Shown: one piece after another, positions 11,282 to 20,765 of the stretch
Numbering within the stretch: the first letter of the stretch is position 1
Layout: every line of letters begins with the position of its first letter
From: Tubiluchus corallicola
Taxonomy: Eukaryota > Priapulida > Priapulimorpha > Priapulimorphida > Tubiluchidae
Length of the DNA stretch: 63,870 bases
Assembly (NCBI GenBank): GCA_030141605.1
Contig: JAQGDQ010000569.1
Span: forward strand, 75,001 to 138,870
Direction: 5' to 3'
Notes under the pieces: model-generated
Told to the model about the DNA's origin: nothing
The model's database searches: none
The model's input: the letters and a program-made list of their open reading frames with translations, nothing else
Made by a program: the position numbers and the translations under genes

Positions 11282-11295
11282 AAATCACGTGATTT
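11282..11295. promoter_or_regulatory. Conserved 14-bp palindrome with CACGTG E-box
   Basis: AAATCACGTGATTT, a perfect palindrome, lies about 120 bp before the start codon and recurs at 18465-18478 before the paralogue. TCACGTGA is a typical bHLH-ZIP (MiT/TFE, USF) site. Conservation may only reflect recent duplication. Confidence 0.4.
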
Positions 11296-11570
11296 ATTAT
11301 CCCTAATCAGGGCCCGTAGCCTAATGAACTTATGGGGCCTCCTCATATGGAGTTACCCTCTAACTTGCCTGCACCCGTCTTGAATATTTTTTGCTCTTGA
11401 TATATTTTTGCAACATTTACGTAACACGGTAGCTTGAAGTACACATAATTTCAATTTCAATTTAATTAATAAACTAGAAATACTACACTCTTTTTTCCAA
11501 AAATTATACTTGAAATCTTTAAGCAAGGCCCATCAATAATGCCCCTCCCTCAAACTTGAGGGCCCTAGGC

Positions 11571-12017
11571 TAGGTTTGCCAGATTAAAAAAGTAAGAAAG
11601 ATGGGACACTTAAATTACATTTATATATTACTATATGTATACAAATTTATACATACCTACACACCCACACCAATAATATTATATAAAAGTAGAGACATAA
11701 GTTAAAAACATAAAGCAAGTTGCAAACAGGCAACAAACACTTTAGTTTTATGTAAACATCTAGCAAAACTGGCTTCCTCATTACATTTGGGTTGTTTTCA
11801 TCAAGAGAATCTGAGAAAAGAAAGTACAATTACTTATGCAAAGTTACAATTAAGAAGCATAAGGCAGTAAAAATACAGTTTTACAATGTATTACGAAATT
11901 TGAAAGTGAACTAAATACGGGACCCTTGTGTGTCCCTGAATGGTCAGTACGGGACAGGAGACAACATTATCAAATATGGGACATGTCCCGTATATATGGG
12001 ATGTTCTGGCAACCCTA
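11571..12017. mobile_element. TIR element with TAGGGTTGCCAGA ends (copy 1)
   Basis: Left end TAGGTTTGCCAGATT and right end TCTGGCAACCCTA are inverted repeats typical of hAT-like non-autonomous elements. The paralogous insertion is at 18653-19101. No transposase coding is seen and the flanking 8-mers do not match clearly. Confidence 0.65.
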
Positions 12018-12393
12018 TCTTAGCTACCTATACATGCAGCCTAGACTAGTTACTAACCAGTACTACTAAGTGGCTCTGGACCTGATGCATTTAGGATAAT
12101 TATTACCAATATTATATTTTCAAATACGTTTGCATGCTATACAAAACAACTGCATGAAGTTTCACCAAAAAGTAACTCGCAAGTGTGTTCAGACTGCACA
12201 GCAAAACTTCTGAGAGTTACTTTCCAACAGTAAACACGAGCTACAGTCACTTATCTATTCACTCCGAGATGTTTTTGTCGTTACCGTAATCATCGAAGGA
12301 TAAGGGTTAAGCTAATAGATATCTTATAAACCTCTCCAGTTATTTTTGGTAAAAAACTAAATGGATCAGTTGAAACAGGAATTGAAACATTAC

Positions 12394-12671
12394 GCGCATT
12401 TTGACTAGCGAGTTTTCTCGCCAAGTAACTCGCAAGTGTGTTCAGACCAGACAGCAAAACTTCCGAGAGTTTTTCTCCAACAGTGAACACAACTTACACT
12501 CACTTCTCTATTCACTGTGAGAAGTGTCGAGAGTAACTCATCCAGGTGTTCACACTAGACAGTAACTCAGAGCAACAGTCCGAGAGTTTGCAATTTCTTG
12601 TCAACAATAATGCGAGTTTGAAGTCAGAGAGAAAACTCACGACATTAAAAAACTCGCTAGTCTGAATGCGC
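12394..12671. mobile_element. Short MITE with GCGCATT...AATGCGC ends
   Basis: GCGCATTTTGACTAGCGAG at the left is inverted as CTCGCTAGTCTGAATGCGC at the right. Inside, AGTAACTCGCAAGTGTGTTCAGAC also repeats material from 12165-12210, so the element and its flank share a sub-repeat. No clear target duplication. Confidence 0.55.
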
Positions 12672-13005
12672 CTTTATACATACCTAGAGTTGAGAAGTTC
12701 TTTCCAATCCATATATTATTCAGCAGATTTAAAAACGATCACGAGAACTGCTGTATTTTGCTTCAAAATTCAAATACGAATTCAGAATGAGTGTAAGCTG
12801 ACTTTTTGCACGGAGAAGTAAGTAATGATGCTTGTAGGTATCACAGAATAATAGTTATAGTTATAGTATTTAAGCATACGATAAGACAGGTATCAAAGAT
12901 CGTGTTTAATCAAAAAGATAAGTGTTAAGTGCACAACTGTTCTTTTATGTCTGTTATTTATTTGAAAGACTTTTCCCAGAAATTGCGTGGGCTTGCATTA
13001 GTTGT

Positions 13006-13704
13006 AAATGGCGGCTCGTGTGTAGGTACTGTGGAATTGCAATTTTTCACTCAATATTATCGATAATATTCAATATAATGTCTTTTTTAGTTCTTTCTTT
13101 ATACTTGTATGGAACCACATCACGTGAGGGTAGTATTGTTTGCTTCACAGCCCAGCACAGTGGTGTTTGGTTAGTGGAAGTGGTGCGGACAAGCCACTGG
13201 CATAGCAGTGTCTAGTTTTTTGCTGGATTACTGCTGCGTTTACCTGTCTGAAGGCAGATTTCTTTTATTTTAGTATTCTGCCTGCCCAATGTCTAGAATA
13301 GACGTGACGGACGTATGATGATGATGACGATGTGTGTTTGGTTGTTGTGCACATGTGGCCACGCACGCATGTCTGAGGTAACACTATACGCTGGGCTGCT
13401 AGCGTCTGCAACTAGGTAGAGAAAGTACTCTCGCTCACACAGTTTGTTGTGAGTTGTAACGTGATTAAAAACCGTGTACCAGCATATTATTGAACTGTGA
13501 CAATTTGGCTAGGCAAAAAAATTTTGGTTCAGGATTTTATCAGGCTTATGCGAAAATTTATGTTGGTTTGTTTATTTGAAATTACAATCACAAATTGCAA
13601 CATAAATATTACTTGTGTTTGTTACGTTTACACAGTATTAAAACAATGATAAAAAATTTTCTGAAGCAGCACCCCCACTAATTCTAAATACGAGCCGCCA
13701 CTGT
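13006..13704. mobile_element. hAT-type non-autonomous element, TSD TTAGTTGT
   Basis: Starts AAATGGCGGCTCGTGT and ends ATACGAGCCGCCACTGT, i.e. inverted CAGTGGCGGCTCGT ends typical of hAT elements. An exact 8-bp duplication TTAGTTGT flanks it (12998-13005 and 13705-13712). A related copy in reverse orientation is at 51698-52207. Confidence 0.8.
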
Positions 13705-13918
13705 TTAGTTGTATCTTTGTAGCATCTTCAGAAAGAAGCTAACAATCTGCCCCCCTCCCCAACACTTGGTTAACGCCCAAATGTATGACAAAACAAAACG
13801 TCCATATTTGCATAGACATGTATGTATTAATGCACCTCTTTATAACGTCAAACTTTCTATATTGCTAGTCTCATAGTAGGCGGTATAAAGAAATTTGACT
13901 TTGATCACGAAAGAATTT

Positions 13919-14105
13919 AAAATGACTGTAAATCTCAAAGAATTCTTTATTTTTTCTTTCGTCCTCTCGGACCTCATCAGCTGCACACACAGATACTTTG
14001 TATAGTTTGTGTATATCATTTCGTGCAGCTGATGACGTCCAAGAGAACGAAAGCTTCTGAAGAAAAGACAAAGTATTTTTTGAGATTTATGAGCAGTTTA
14101 ATTTA
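13919..14105. mobile_element. Foldback element / long inverted repeat
   Basis: A 31-nt arm at about 13959-13989 is inverted at about 14022-14052 (shared core GGACNTCATCAGCTGCAC), with a 32-nt spacer. Weaker complementarity (TAAATCTCAAA) extends to the outer ends. Probably a foldback MITE. Confidence 0.6.
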
Positions 14106-14549
14106 GGATTCCCACGGTCAGGGAAAATCCTTTAAAAAAACGGGCTATCATGGAAAGTCAGGGAAAATGGGGTGAAAAGTCAGGGAAATTGTCTAAAAAC
14201 GGTTTAAATCATTTTTTCCAAAATTCGCTTCCTATTATGCATCTTAGTGTTTGTTATTCATTGAATTATTGATAAATTTTTTGTTTCTTTTAATGTATTA
14301 ATTGTGTATTTGTGTTGATGTGAAATAAATAAACAAAATGTGTAAACAAAAAGTAACTATCAGCATTTCTTTAAACGAAATCAAAAGTGCTTCTTGCCAG
14401 TTATTTGTGCGTGTATGAAATAACATGCATCTTGAATACAAATTACATGGATAAACAACATGTACTCTGAATGTTAATTTAGAACTATCCTAAGCATTAA
14501 GCATGGACAATAATACATTGGACATAATCAGCAACAAATCTCGTACAAT

Positions 14550-14891
14550 TAGGGGTGAACATCGAACGTTCGAATTCCATTCGAGCCAAAGACTATGGAT
14601 TCGAATAATTCAGCGCTTCAATCACATACGTTCTTTATCATTAAAGCGATTGAAACATCATGCAGTTAGCACAATTTAGATTTTTGTGCATATTTTTAAA
14701 CATTTTATTAGTGGTTTTACTGCAGAACAAAATCGTGTAATATACATGATCTTTGTAACACTAATTTTTACTGATGGCTCGAAAATCTTTCAATCTCGAT
14801 TCGAATTCGAAATAATGAAGTTTGGTTCGGTTCGATTCGAAAGCACAAATTCGATTCGAATTCGCTTTCTGGTAGAAAATGCTCTCCCACA
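14550..14891. mobile_element. TCGAA-rich hAT-type MITE (duplication copy 2)
   Basis: Paralogue of 6798-7111. It is about 28 bp longer, keeping a GTTCGGTTCGATTCG segment that copy 1 lacks. Confidence 0.8.
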
Positions 14892-15335
14892 TTCACAACA
14901 CCAAAATACAGACCCTTTAATATTAATAAGATTATCACAGTTTTATCAATAGTTTTGCTAACCATATCTTAGCAAATGTGCTTTATATATAATTATGTTT
15001 ATTAGAAAAATACTCAAAGAACTTATTAAAAATATTAAAACTTGTTACAAAATTTTAAAAAATATATAGTTATTCTCAGTTACTTAACAATTTAACAGTA
15101 ATTGTGCATATCATTAACATTCACTCTTAGTCTAATTTACAATACTAGACACTTTATACAGCATTGGCAGCAGTTGTAATATCATTTCAGCTTTTGCAAT
15201 AATCACATGAATAAACATTGTTTATCATGTTATTAAAGAATTTTAATTAGTATCTTACAAGCAGTCACTTACGTACAACTTTTGGCAGACACAGATTTAA
15301 TAAAAGAGAATAAAGTAAGCACTATAACAATTATA

Positions 15336-15547
15336 ACAAGCCTTTTCACAGTTTCGTCGTGTGCACGTGCAATTTCTGTAGGTCAAAGGTTAAGTGTACC
15401 AGGGCAATGCTTCTGAACTACTGTTACTATTACAACAGCATGGGCTGTGAGGCGTTGCCAAGTGTACACAAATGCGTTTTTTGATACACTTGACCTTTGA
15501 CCTTTCATGATCATCATCAATTGTTGAAACTGTGAAAGGGTTTATTA
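15336..15547. mobile_element. MITE with AATAARCCTTTTCAC ends (copy 2, internally deleted)
   Basis: Same ends as 7543-7908 but missing about 160 bp of the interior (junction near 15420). It keeps the right end next to the gene. Confidence 0.8.
15541..15546 (-). promoter_or_regulatory. Candidate poly(A) signal inside MITE end (copy 2)
   Basis: AATAAA on the minus strand, 87 nt past the stop codon of the second ankyrin gene and again within the MITE terminus. Confidence 0.5.
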
Positions 15548-15632
15548 CACCAACATTTCTTCCAGAACCTTCCACTCTGTTCCAAGTCACCTCTATAATT
15601 CGGAAGCATCCAGTGTTTTTTCACTAACTGTT

Positions 15633-18308
15633 TTAAAAACTGTCTTCAAGTTCATTCCATGCTTTTTCAAACTCGCACATACCAAGTGCTTTCTGGAGTC
15701 CGGTCAGCTTTTGACTTTGCCCTTTTTGCTGCCTGGTTTGTCTGATTTGCATGTACAAATCTTGCACTTGCTCCTTAGTAAGATTAACCACACCGTCTGC
15801 AGTTGGAACAGTGTTATTCTTTACACGGGCACATATTCCACTTGCAATCAAATGTGTGACGTGCAGTAAGGGTGCATCCTCTATCGTTTTTCCAATGCAT
15901 TCCTCCAAAATATTCACGTCGCCTAGCACAAAGTGTGGCATTGACTTGTTTTGACAACATTTCGCAATATATTCTAATATACCACATACTCGTTGATCAA
16001 TGTCATCATCGCTCCACGTTTTGTCATCTTTTTGAAATTCGCTCACTTCGTGTAGAAACGCCGTCTTAATCATATAAGAATTCACTACTTTGTTTGGCCT
16101 AAATTTGATAACATGAAATAAACGTTTGATGTCGTTCTCAGTATCTAGATCTGTTGTGCTGATTTTTTTGTAAAGTGCCTCATTCATTAGTGCCTTAGTC
16201 AAACGGAGAGCCCGTTTTCGTGACTCCGGCAAACCTTGTACTATTCCACTTTCCATCAAACCAGTTGATAAAGTCCATAAGCGATCATCACAGATATAAC
16301 TCAGAGGTTTGCATACTGCATGATATGTTACTTGTGAACAACCGGGTACCTCCATAGGCAGTCCCAATTTGCGTGTTTGTGATTCGCATATTTCTACTGC
16401 CGGAGTGATGTCTATGACAATGGGTAGCCCTTTGTACAAGTTCCCCTTCGTATAAGTCAAATGGAAAGTGAGACGAACCTTATTATATTCGATTTTCACT
16501 AGGGAAAATGGCAAGTCAGTCTCAGTGTCTTCAAACAAAAATTCCACAGCTCGACATGCGACAGTTAGGAACTCGAGCTTTAATGAAATCAGCAAATATG
16601 CAGCGTTTCTGGATATTCTTACAAGACCCGGCAAATGAGTTCTTTCGACGTTCACTGTATCGCTGAATCGTTTCAAGACCGTGAAAAAGTCATATTCGTC
16701 CGGCAAGCCCACTTTCGTGTCGCACGCACTACTTCCCACGAGAACTGGATACGACTCAAAATCCCCTTTCAGTTCTCCAATTTTTCGGCAGATGCTTTTC
16801 ACTAGAGATCTCACCTCCCATGTAACAATTTCTTTCTCTTGGGTTTCTGGCAGGTTGCCTATGCTCGCAATTTCTAATATGTCTGCGGTGTTTCTGCAGG
16901 CGGCAATGCCCGTCCTCATGGCTGAACTAAATTGCTTATATTCACGAGTTTCACCTGTTTTAGTCACAGTGTACTTGGCACTCAACAGAAAACCGACCGT
17001 CTCTTTGTATTCATCGTTATAAGTCCTTTCATTTACTAACCTAACGTATAAATCTATGGCAGTGTCACCCTTGTTGTTTTTTATTTCCAAATTGAGGCCA
17101 TGATTCATTAGACTTTGCACTACACCACTCCTACACCCAATATTCACTTGTGCTGCTACATGTAGAGCTGTATTACCTTCATTGTTACATATGTTTGGAT
17201 CAGCACCATTGCTTAGTAAAACGTTGACAAGTTCAACATCTTTGTTCTTTATAGCATAGTGCAATGCTGTTTCACCAAGATTATCTCTTTGGTTGATACT
17301 GAAGGTACTGCCTCGTGTATCTGGAAGGTTGTTCAAGCCTTTCAGGTGCTGTAAAAACATCTCTGCTGTGCTTCTGTGATTTTTTCGAACAGCAGTCATG
17401 AATGCAGTTTCCCCGTCTCTGTCAGCAGTATTATAATCGGCACCTTTATCAAGTAGCAGCTGAACAATCTTTTCATTACTATTAGCAGCTGCAGCCATAA
17501 GAGTAGTTACGTGAAACTTATCATGGGCATTGCAGTCAGCATTCTTTGATAGCAACAGTTTAACAATTTCTATGTAATTGTTTTTAGAGGCAACCATGAG
17601 AGGCGTCTGCCCGTTCTCGTTGCCATGGTTACAGTTATGGTAGTTTGTGTCGACATATGAAAGCAGCATCTGCATTGCTCCCAGATAACCCTCAGCAGCT
17701 GCATAGAAAACTGCGACATTCCAGTCAGCATCTTTGGAAAGTAGTATCTTGATTATCGCATTGTGTCTGTTGTGAGCTGCAGCTAACAGTGCAGTCCAAC
17801 CATCGTTACTGCGAATATTGCAGAGAGCACCATATTCGAGTAATTCTTTTAGTATTCTTACGTGACCATTTCTCGCTGCAAACATGAGTGCTGTCCAGCC
17901 GTGGCAGGTTACAGCATTAGAATCAGCTCCACTGGAAAGTAAGATTTTCACTATTTTCAGATGACTCTTTTTAACTGCAAACGTAAGTGCAGTATATCCG
18001 TATCCATCGCAAATATCATGCCGGGCGCCAGAAGATAGCAGCTTCTTAAGTGTTTTCACGTTTCCATTTTCCGCCGCAAACATCAGATCAGATTTTCCAT
18101 CTTTATTAGTTGTGTTGCAGTCGGCGCCCTTTCTTAGTAGCAACTCCTTGACAGCAATATGACCCATGCCAGCTGCATCCATACGAGCACTCGATCCTTC
18201 TGTGTTGCGGGCATTGCAATCTGCCCCTTCAGACAGCAATCTCTGTTCTGTACCAATGTGCCCTGTTCCTGCTGCGTACATAAGATCCGTATCTTTAGAC
18301 GAAGCCAT
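15633..18308 (-). CDS. Ankyrin-repeat / cGAS-like (Mab-21) nucleotidyltransferase fusion, copy 2
   Basis: 891 codons in one exon, a tandem paralogue of 7985-11164. It has 12-13 ankyrin repeats. Repeats 3-7 of copy 1 are missing as a clean block: after KSDLMFAA the protein continues with the second half of what is repeat 8 in copy 1. The active site is intact: G525-S526-S527, E538 and D540 in LPDEYDF, and D633 in LPIVIDITPAVE. The C-lobe keeps SYMIKTAFLHEVSEF and PHFVLGDVNIL; the C-terminus is three residues shorter. Start codon is preceded by an in-frame TAA. Most replacements are in the ankyrin array and in the strand before D633 (SLKLEFLTVACRA versus SLKDKFQQVACRA). The uninterrupted frame argues for a functional gene, not a pseudogene. 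Confidence 0.91.
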   Translation of the reverse strand: MASSKDTDLMYAAGTGHIGTEQRLLSEGADCNARNTEGSSARMDAAGMGHIAVKELLLRKGADCNTTNKDGKSDLMFAAENGNVKTLKKLLSSGARHDICDGYGYTALTFAVKKSHLKIVKILLSSGADSNAVTCHGWTALMFAARNGHVRILKELLEYGALCNIRSNDGWTALLAAAHNRHNAIIKILLSKDADWNVAVFYAAAEGYLGAMQMLLSYVDTNYHNCNHGNENGQTPLMVASKNNYIEIVKLLLSKNADCNAHDKFHVTTLMAAAANSNEKIVQLLLDKGADYNTADRDGETAFMTAVRKNHRSTAEMFLQHLKGLNNLPDTRGSTFSINQRDNLGETALHYAIKNKDVELVNVLLSNGADPNICNNEGNTALHVAAQVNIGCRSGVVQSLMNHGLNLEIKNNKGDTAIDLYVRLVNERTYNDEYKETVGFLLSAKYTVTKTGETREYKQFSSAMRTGIAACRNTADILEIASIGNLPETQEKEIVTWEVRSLVKSICRKIGELKGDFESYPVLVGSSACDTKVGLPDEYDFFTVLKRFSDTVNVERTHLPGLVRISRNAAYLLISLKLEFLTVACRAVEFLFEDTETDLPFSLVKIEYNKVRLTFHLTYTKGNLYKGLPIVIDITPAVEICESQTRKLGLPMEVPGCSQVTYHAVCKPLSYICDDRLWTLSTGLMESGIVQGLPESRKRALRLTKALMNEALYKKISTTDLDTENDIKRLFHVIKFRPNKVVNSYMIKTAFLHEVSEFQKDDKTWSDDDIDQRVCGILEYIAKCCQNKSMPHFVLGDVNILEECIGKTIEDAPLLHVTHLIASGICARVKNNTVPTADGVVNLTKEQVQDLYMQIRQTRQQKGQSQKLTGLQKALGMCEFEKAWNELEDSF

Positions 18309-18421
18309 TGATGCTATTTAACATTATTGATAAGTTTCTTTCCGAAGCCAGTTTTGCCCGAGTAGTAGAGACTTATGCATCTAGTGGTAGATGTGTCACC
18401 AAGATGTGAAGTTTTTCTTCT

Positions 18422-18435
18422 GCAATATATATTGA
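18422..18435 (-). promoter_or_regulatory. TATA-like element upstream of ankyrin gene copy 2
   Basis: TCAATATATATTGC on the gene strand, paralogous to 11241-11254. It is about 115 bp before the ATG because of extra sequence near 18325-18365. Confidence 0.3.
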
Positions 18436-18464
18436 ATTTCTTTATGTCAAGAATAAATAATGTA

Positions 18465-18478
18465 AAATCACGTGATTT
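18465..18478. promoter_or_regulatory. Conserved CACGTG palindrome (copy 2)
   Basis: AAATCACGTGATTT, identical to 11282-11295. Confidence 0.4.
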
Positions 18479-18652
18479 GTTATCAGATATATTTTTGCAA
18501 CATTTATGTAACACGGTAGCTTGAAGTACACATAGTTCAATTTTTTTTAATAAACTAGAAATACTATACTCTTTTTTTCCAAAAATTATACTTGAAATCT
18601 TTAAGCAAAGCCCATCAATAATGCCCCTCCCTCAAACTTGAGGGCCCTAGGC

Positions 18653-19101
18653 TAGGGTTGCCAGATTAAAAAATAAGAAATACGGGACATTTAAAATCCA
18701 TTTATATATTACTATATATATACAAATTTATACATACCTACACACCCATACCAATAATATTATATAAAAGTAGAGACATAAGTTAAAAACATAAAGCAAG
18801 TTGCAAACAGAAAACAAAGACTTTAGTTTTATGTAAACATCTAGCAAAACTGGCTTCCTCATTACATTTGGGTTGTTTTCATCAAGAGAATCTGAGAAAA
18901 GAAAGTACAATTACTTACGAAAAAGTTACAACTAAGACTGCGTAAGGCAGTAAAAATACATTTTTACAATGTATTACGAAATTTGAAAGTGAATGGTCAT
19001 AACGGGACCCTTGTGTGTCCCTGAATGGTCAGTAAGGGACAGGAGCAACATTATCAAATATGGCACATGTCCCGTATATAAGGGATGTTCTGGCAACCCT
19101 A
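18653..19101. mobile_element. TIR element with TAGGGTTGCCAGA ends (copy 2)
   Basis: Ends TAGGGTTGCCAGATT and TCTGGCAACCCTA; paralogue of 11571-12017 and the better preserved of the two at its left end. Confidence 0.65.
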
Positions 19102-19290
19102 TCTTAGCTACCTATACATGCAGCCTAGACTAGTTACTAACCAGTACTACCAAGTGGCTCTGGACCTGATGCATTTAGTATAATTATTACCATTATTATA
19201 TTTTCAAATATGTTTGCATGCTATACAAAACAACTGCATGGAGTCTCATCAAAAAGTAACTCTTGCGCAAGTGTGCTGAAACTATACAGC

Positions 19291-19370
19291 GCTATTACAC
19301 TTTCGCACCTCCTACTTTTTCTAGGTTATTACTCGTTTCTAGGCTTGTAGGTCATTATTCTATTATTCTC
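19291..19370. mobile_element. Left-end fragment of the GGCGCTATTACAC element
   Basis: GCGCTATTACACTTTCGCACC and the next about 55 bp match the left end of the complete element at 24249-24863. The rest is missing. Confidence 0.7.
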
Positions 19371-19679
19371 ACGTCATCAGTGAATGTTTCCGCTAATCTC
19401 GTGGTAATTTACTCATATATTTAGTGTATAATTACCAAAAATTACGTTGTATTCACAGTTGTGCACTGTACAGTTCGTATCGTCATCATGTTAGAGTGTG
19501 TCCATCCATCCAGGTGCACACATATGCTTGCTCTGATGCTACAACAACACAAAACAAATTTGGGTTTATAAATGTTATACCGCCGTTACGCACAGCTAAA
19601 TATAAATTACTCTTTATCTTTTCAGCTGTAAAGTTATACATTCACTATGCTTTTTCTTTTGACCATTATGTCCTTCAGT

Positions 19680-20765
19680 AGGCAGACTGCATAAATTTTT
19701 CCCTCTCCAAATAACAGCCATCTCAAGTATTCTTCATCAGTTACTCCTTGCCAAGGGACCTTGTTTCTCATATGTGTGTAAAATTCACAACTTAATATTA
19801 TGTGTTCTACAATTTCAATATCTTTACCACATTTACAAAGTCTTTTTTCTATGCAGTAACCTACTTTTCAAGCATACAAGGGATTTCCCAATACTTCTAA
19901 TGCACCAACCCTAGCTTTGACAAGCAATTCTGCACCCCATGTATCGTTCATCCAGGGTTCAAATGATATACAACTTTTGCAATCTCTATATCTTTCTACT
20001 GTCGAACATTTACTTAATTTTTCATTCCACATTTTTAATCCTGTTTCAGCTATAGTTTTCTCTATAAGCACATCCCACGCTTTTTCACCCAAATGTTTAT
20101 CATAAGTTTTATTCAGACCTACCGCATTTAATTCCCTATTGCCATAATATTGCCAAATACCGGAAGCCCAAATTTATCCCCCAAATGTCTGATTCTTTGC
20201 AGCCATTTTTATCGAATTCTGGGTGTCACTACCCATATTACCACTTTTTTCAGTAACCGATTATCACTCATAAATATTATTCTTTTAAAAAATTTTAGTC
20301 GCGCCTTTGCTTCCCGTTCTTCAAAGGGTGAAAATCCCGCTTCACCTCTAATAGCAGCACCACTGCATCCTTTTGCTTTCCAGAGCCATCTTACAAATGC
20401 TGTTATACCAATGAACTTCATTTTGGCTGTATGTTCTGCCCATACAACCAAACATTATTTTAGGGACTACGATTCCTTTCCAGCCTGTTCTTCCTATTTC
20501 TAATCCTGCTTCTGATTGCATTGCCGCAAATTTTACGGCACCTATGGTTCTTCTAATAGCTGGTATTCTTTCTTTCCAGCTATGTTCATCTTCTATGGCT
20601 CTTATAATTACCCCTAGGTATTTTTCTCTTTCTGTTGCATGTATAGGTATGTCACCTAACTTAAAGACTGCATTAGCGTTAGCTCCACTAAGGAGAATTG
20701 ATGCACACTTGGTCGCACTAAATTTCATGCCAAACTCTTTTCCAAGATGTCACAATTTTTAAATG
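19680..20765 (-). mobile_element. LINE A, 3' part of ORF2 (degenerate)
   Basis: Minus-strand frames 20728-20348 and 20092-19868 carry the end of a reverse transcriptase (KFSATKCASILLSG, then REKYLGVII) and a downstream region ending in a C-x-C...H...C zinc-finger-like motif (LCKCGKDIEIVEHIILSCEF, with a stop and frame change before it). The matching upstream RT piece, with KQGDP and FADDT, is at 23100-23410; LINE B lies between them. Stops and frameshifts make it inactive. Confidence 0.75.

Larger units (their letters stand above)
6448..12180. repeat. Segmental duplication, copy 1
   Basis: Near-identical in the same orientation to 14191-19260. Shared parts, in order: the flank starting GTCTAAAxACxGTTTAAATC, a hAT-type MITE, a second MITE, the ankyrin-nucleotidyltransferase gene, its upstream region with a CACGTG palindrome, and a third TIR element. 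Copy 1 is longer through 495 bp more ankyrin coding sequence, about 160 bp more of MITE interior (near 7625-7780) and about 105 bp upstream of the gene (near 11298-11400). Confidence 0.93.
14191..19260. repeat. Segmental duplication, copy 2
   Basis: Direct copy of 6448-12180. It ends near 19260, where the sequence diverges just after CAAAAAGTAACTC. All three TE insertions of copy 1 are in the same places, so the duplication is younger than they are. Confidence 0.93.

Noticed and set aside
15633-18308. Copy 2 as a pseudogene of copy 1
   Set aside because: The frame is uninterrupted, the loss is an exact multiple of the ankyrin unit, and all catalytic residues are kept.
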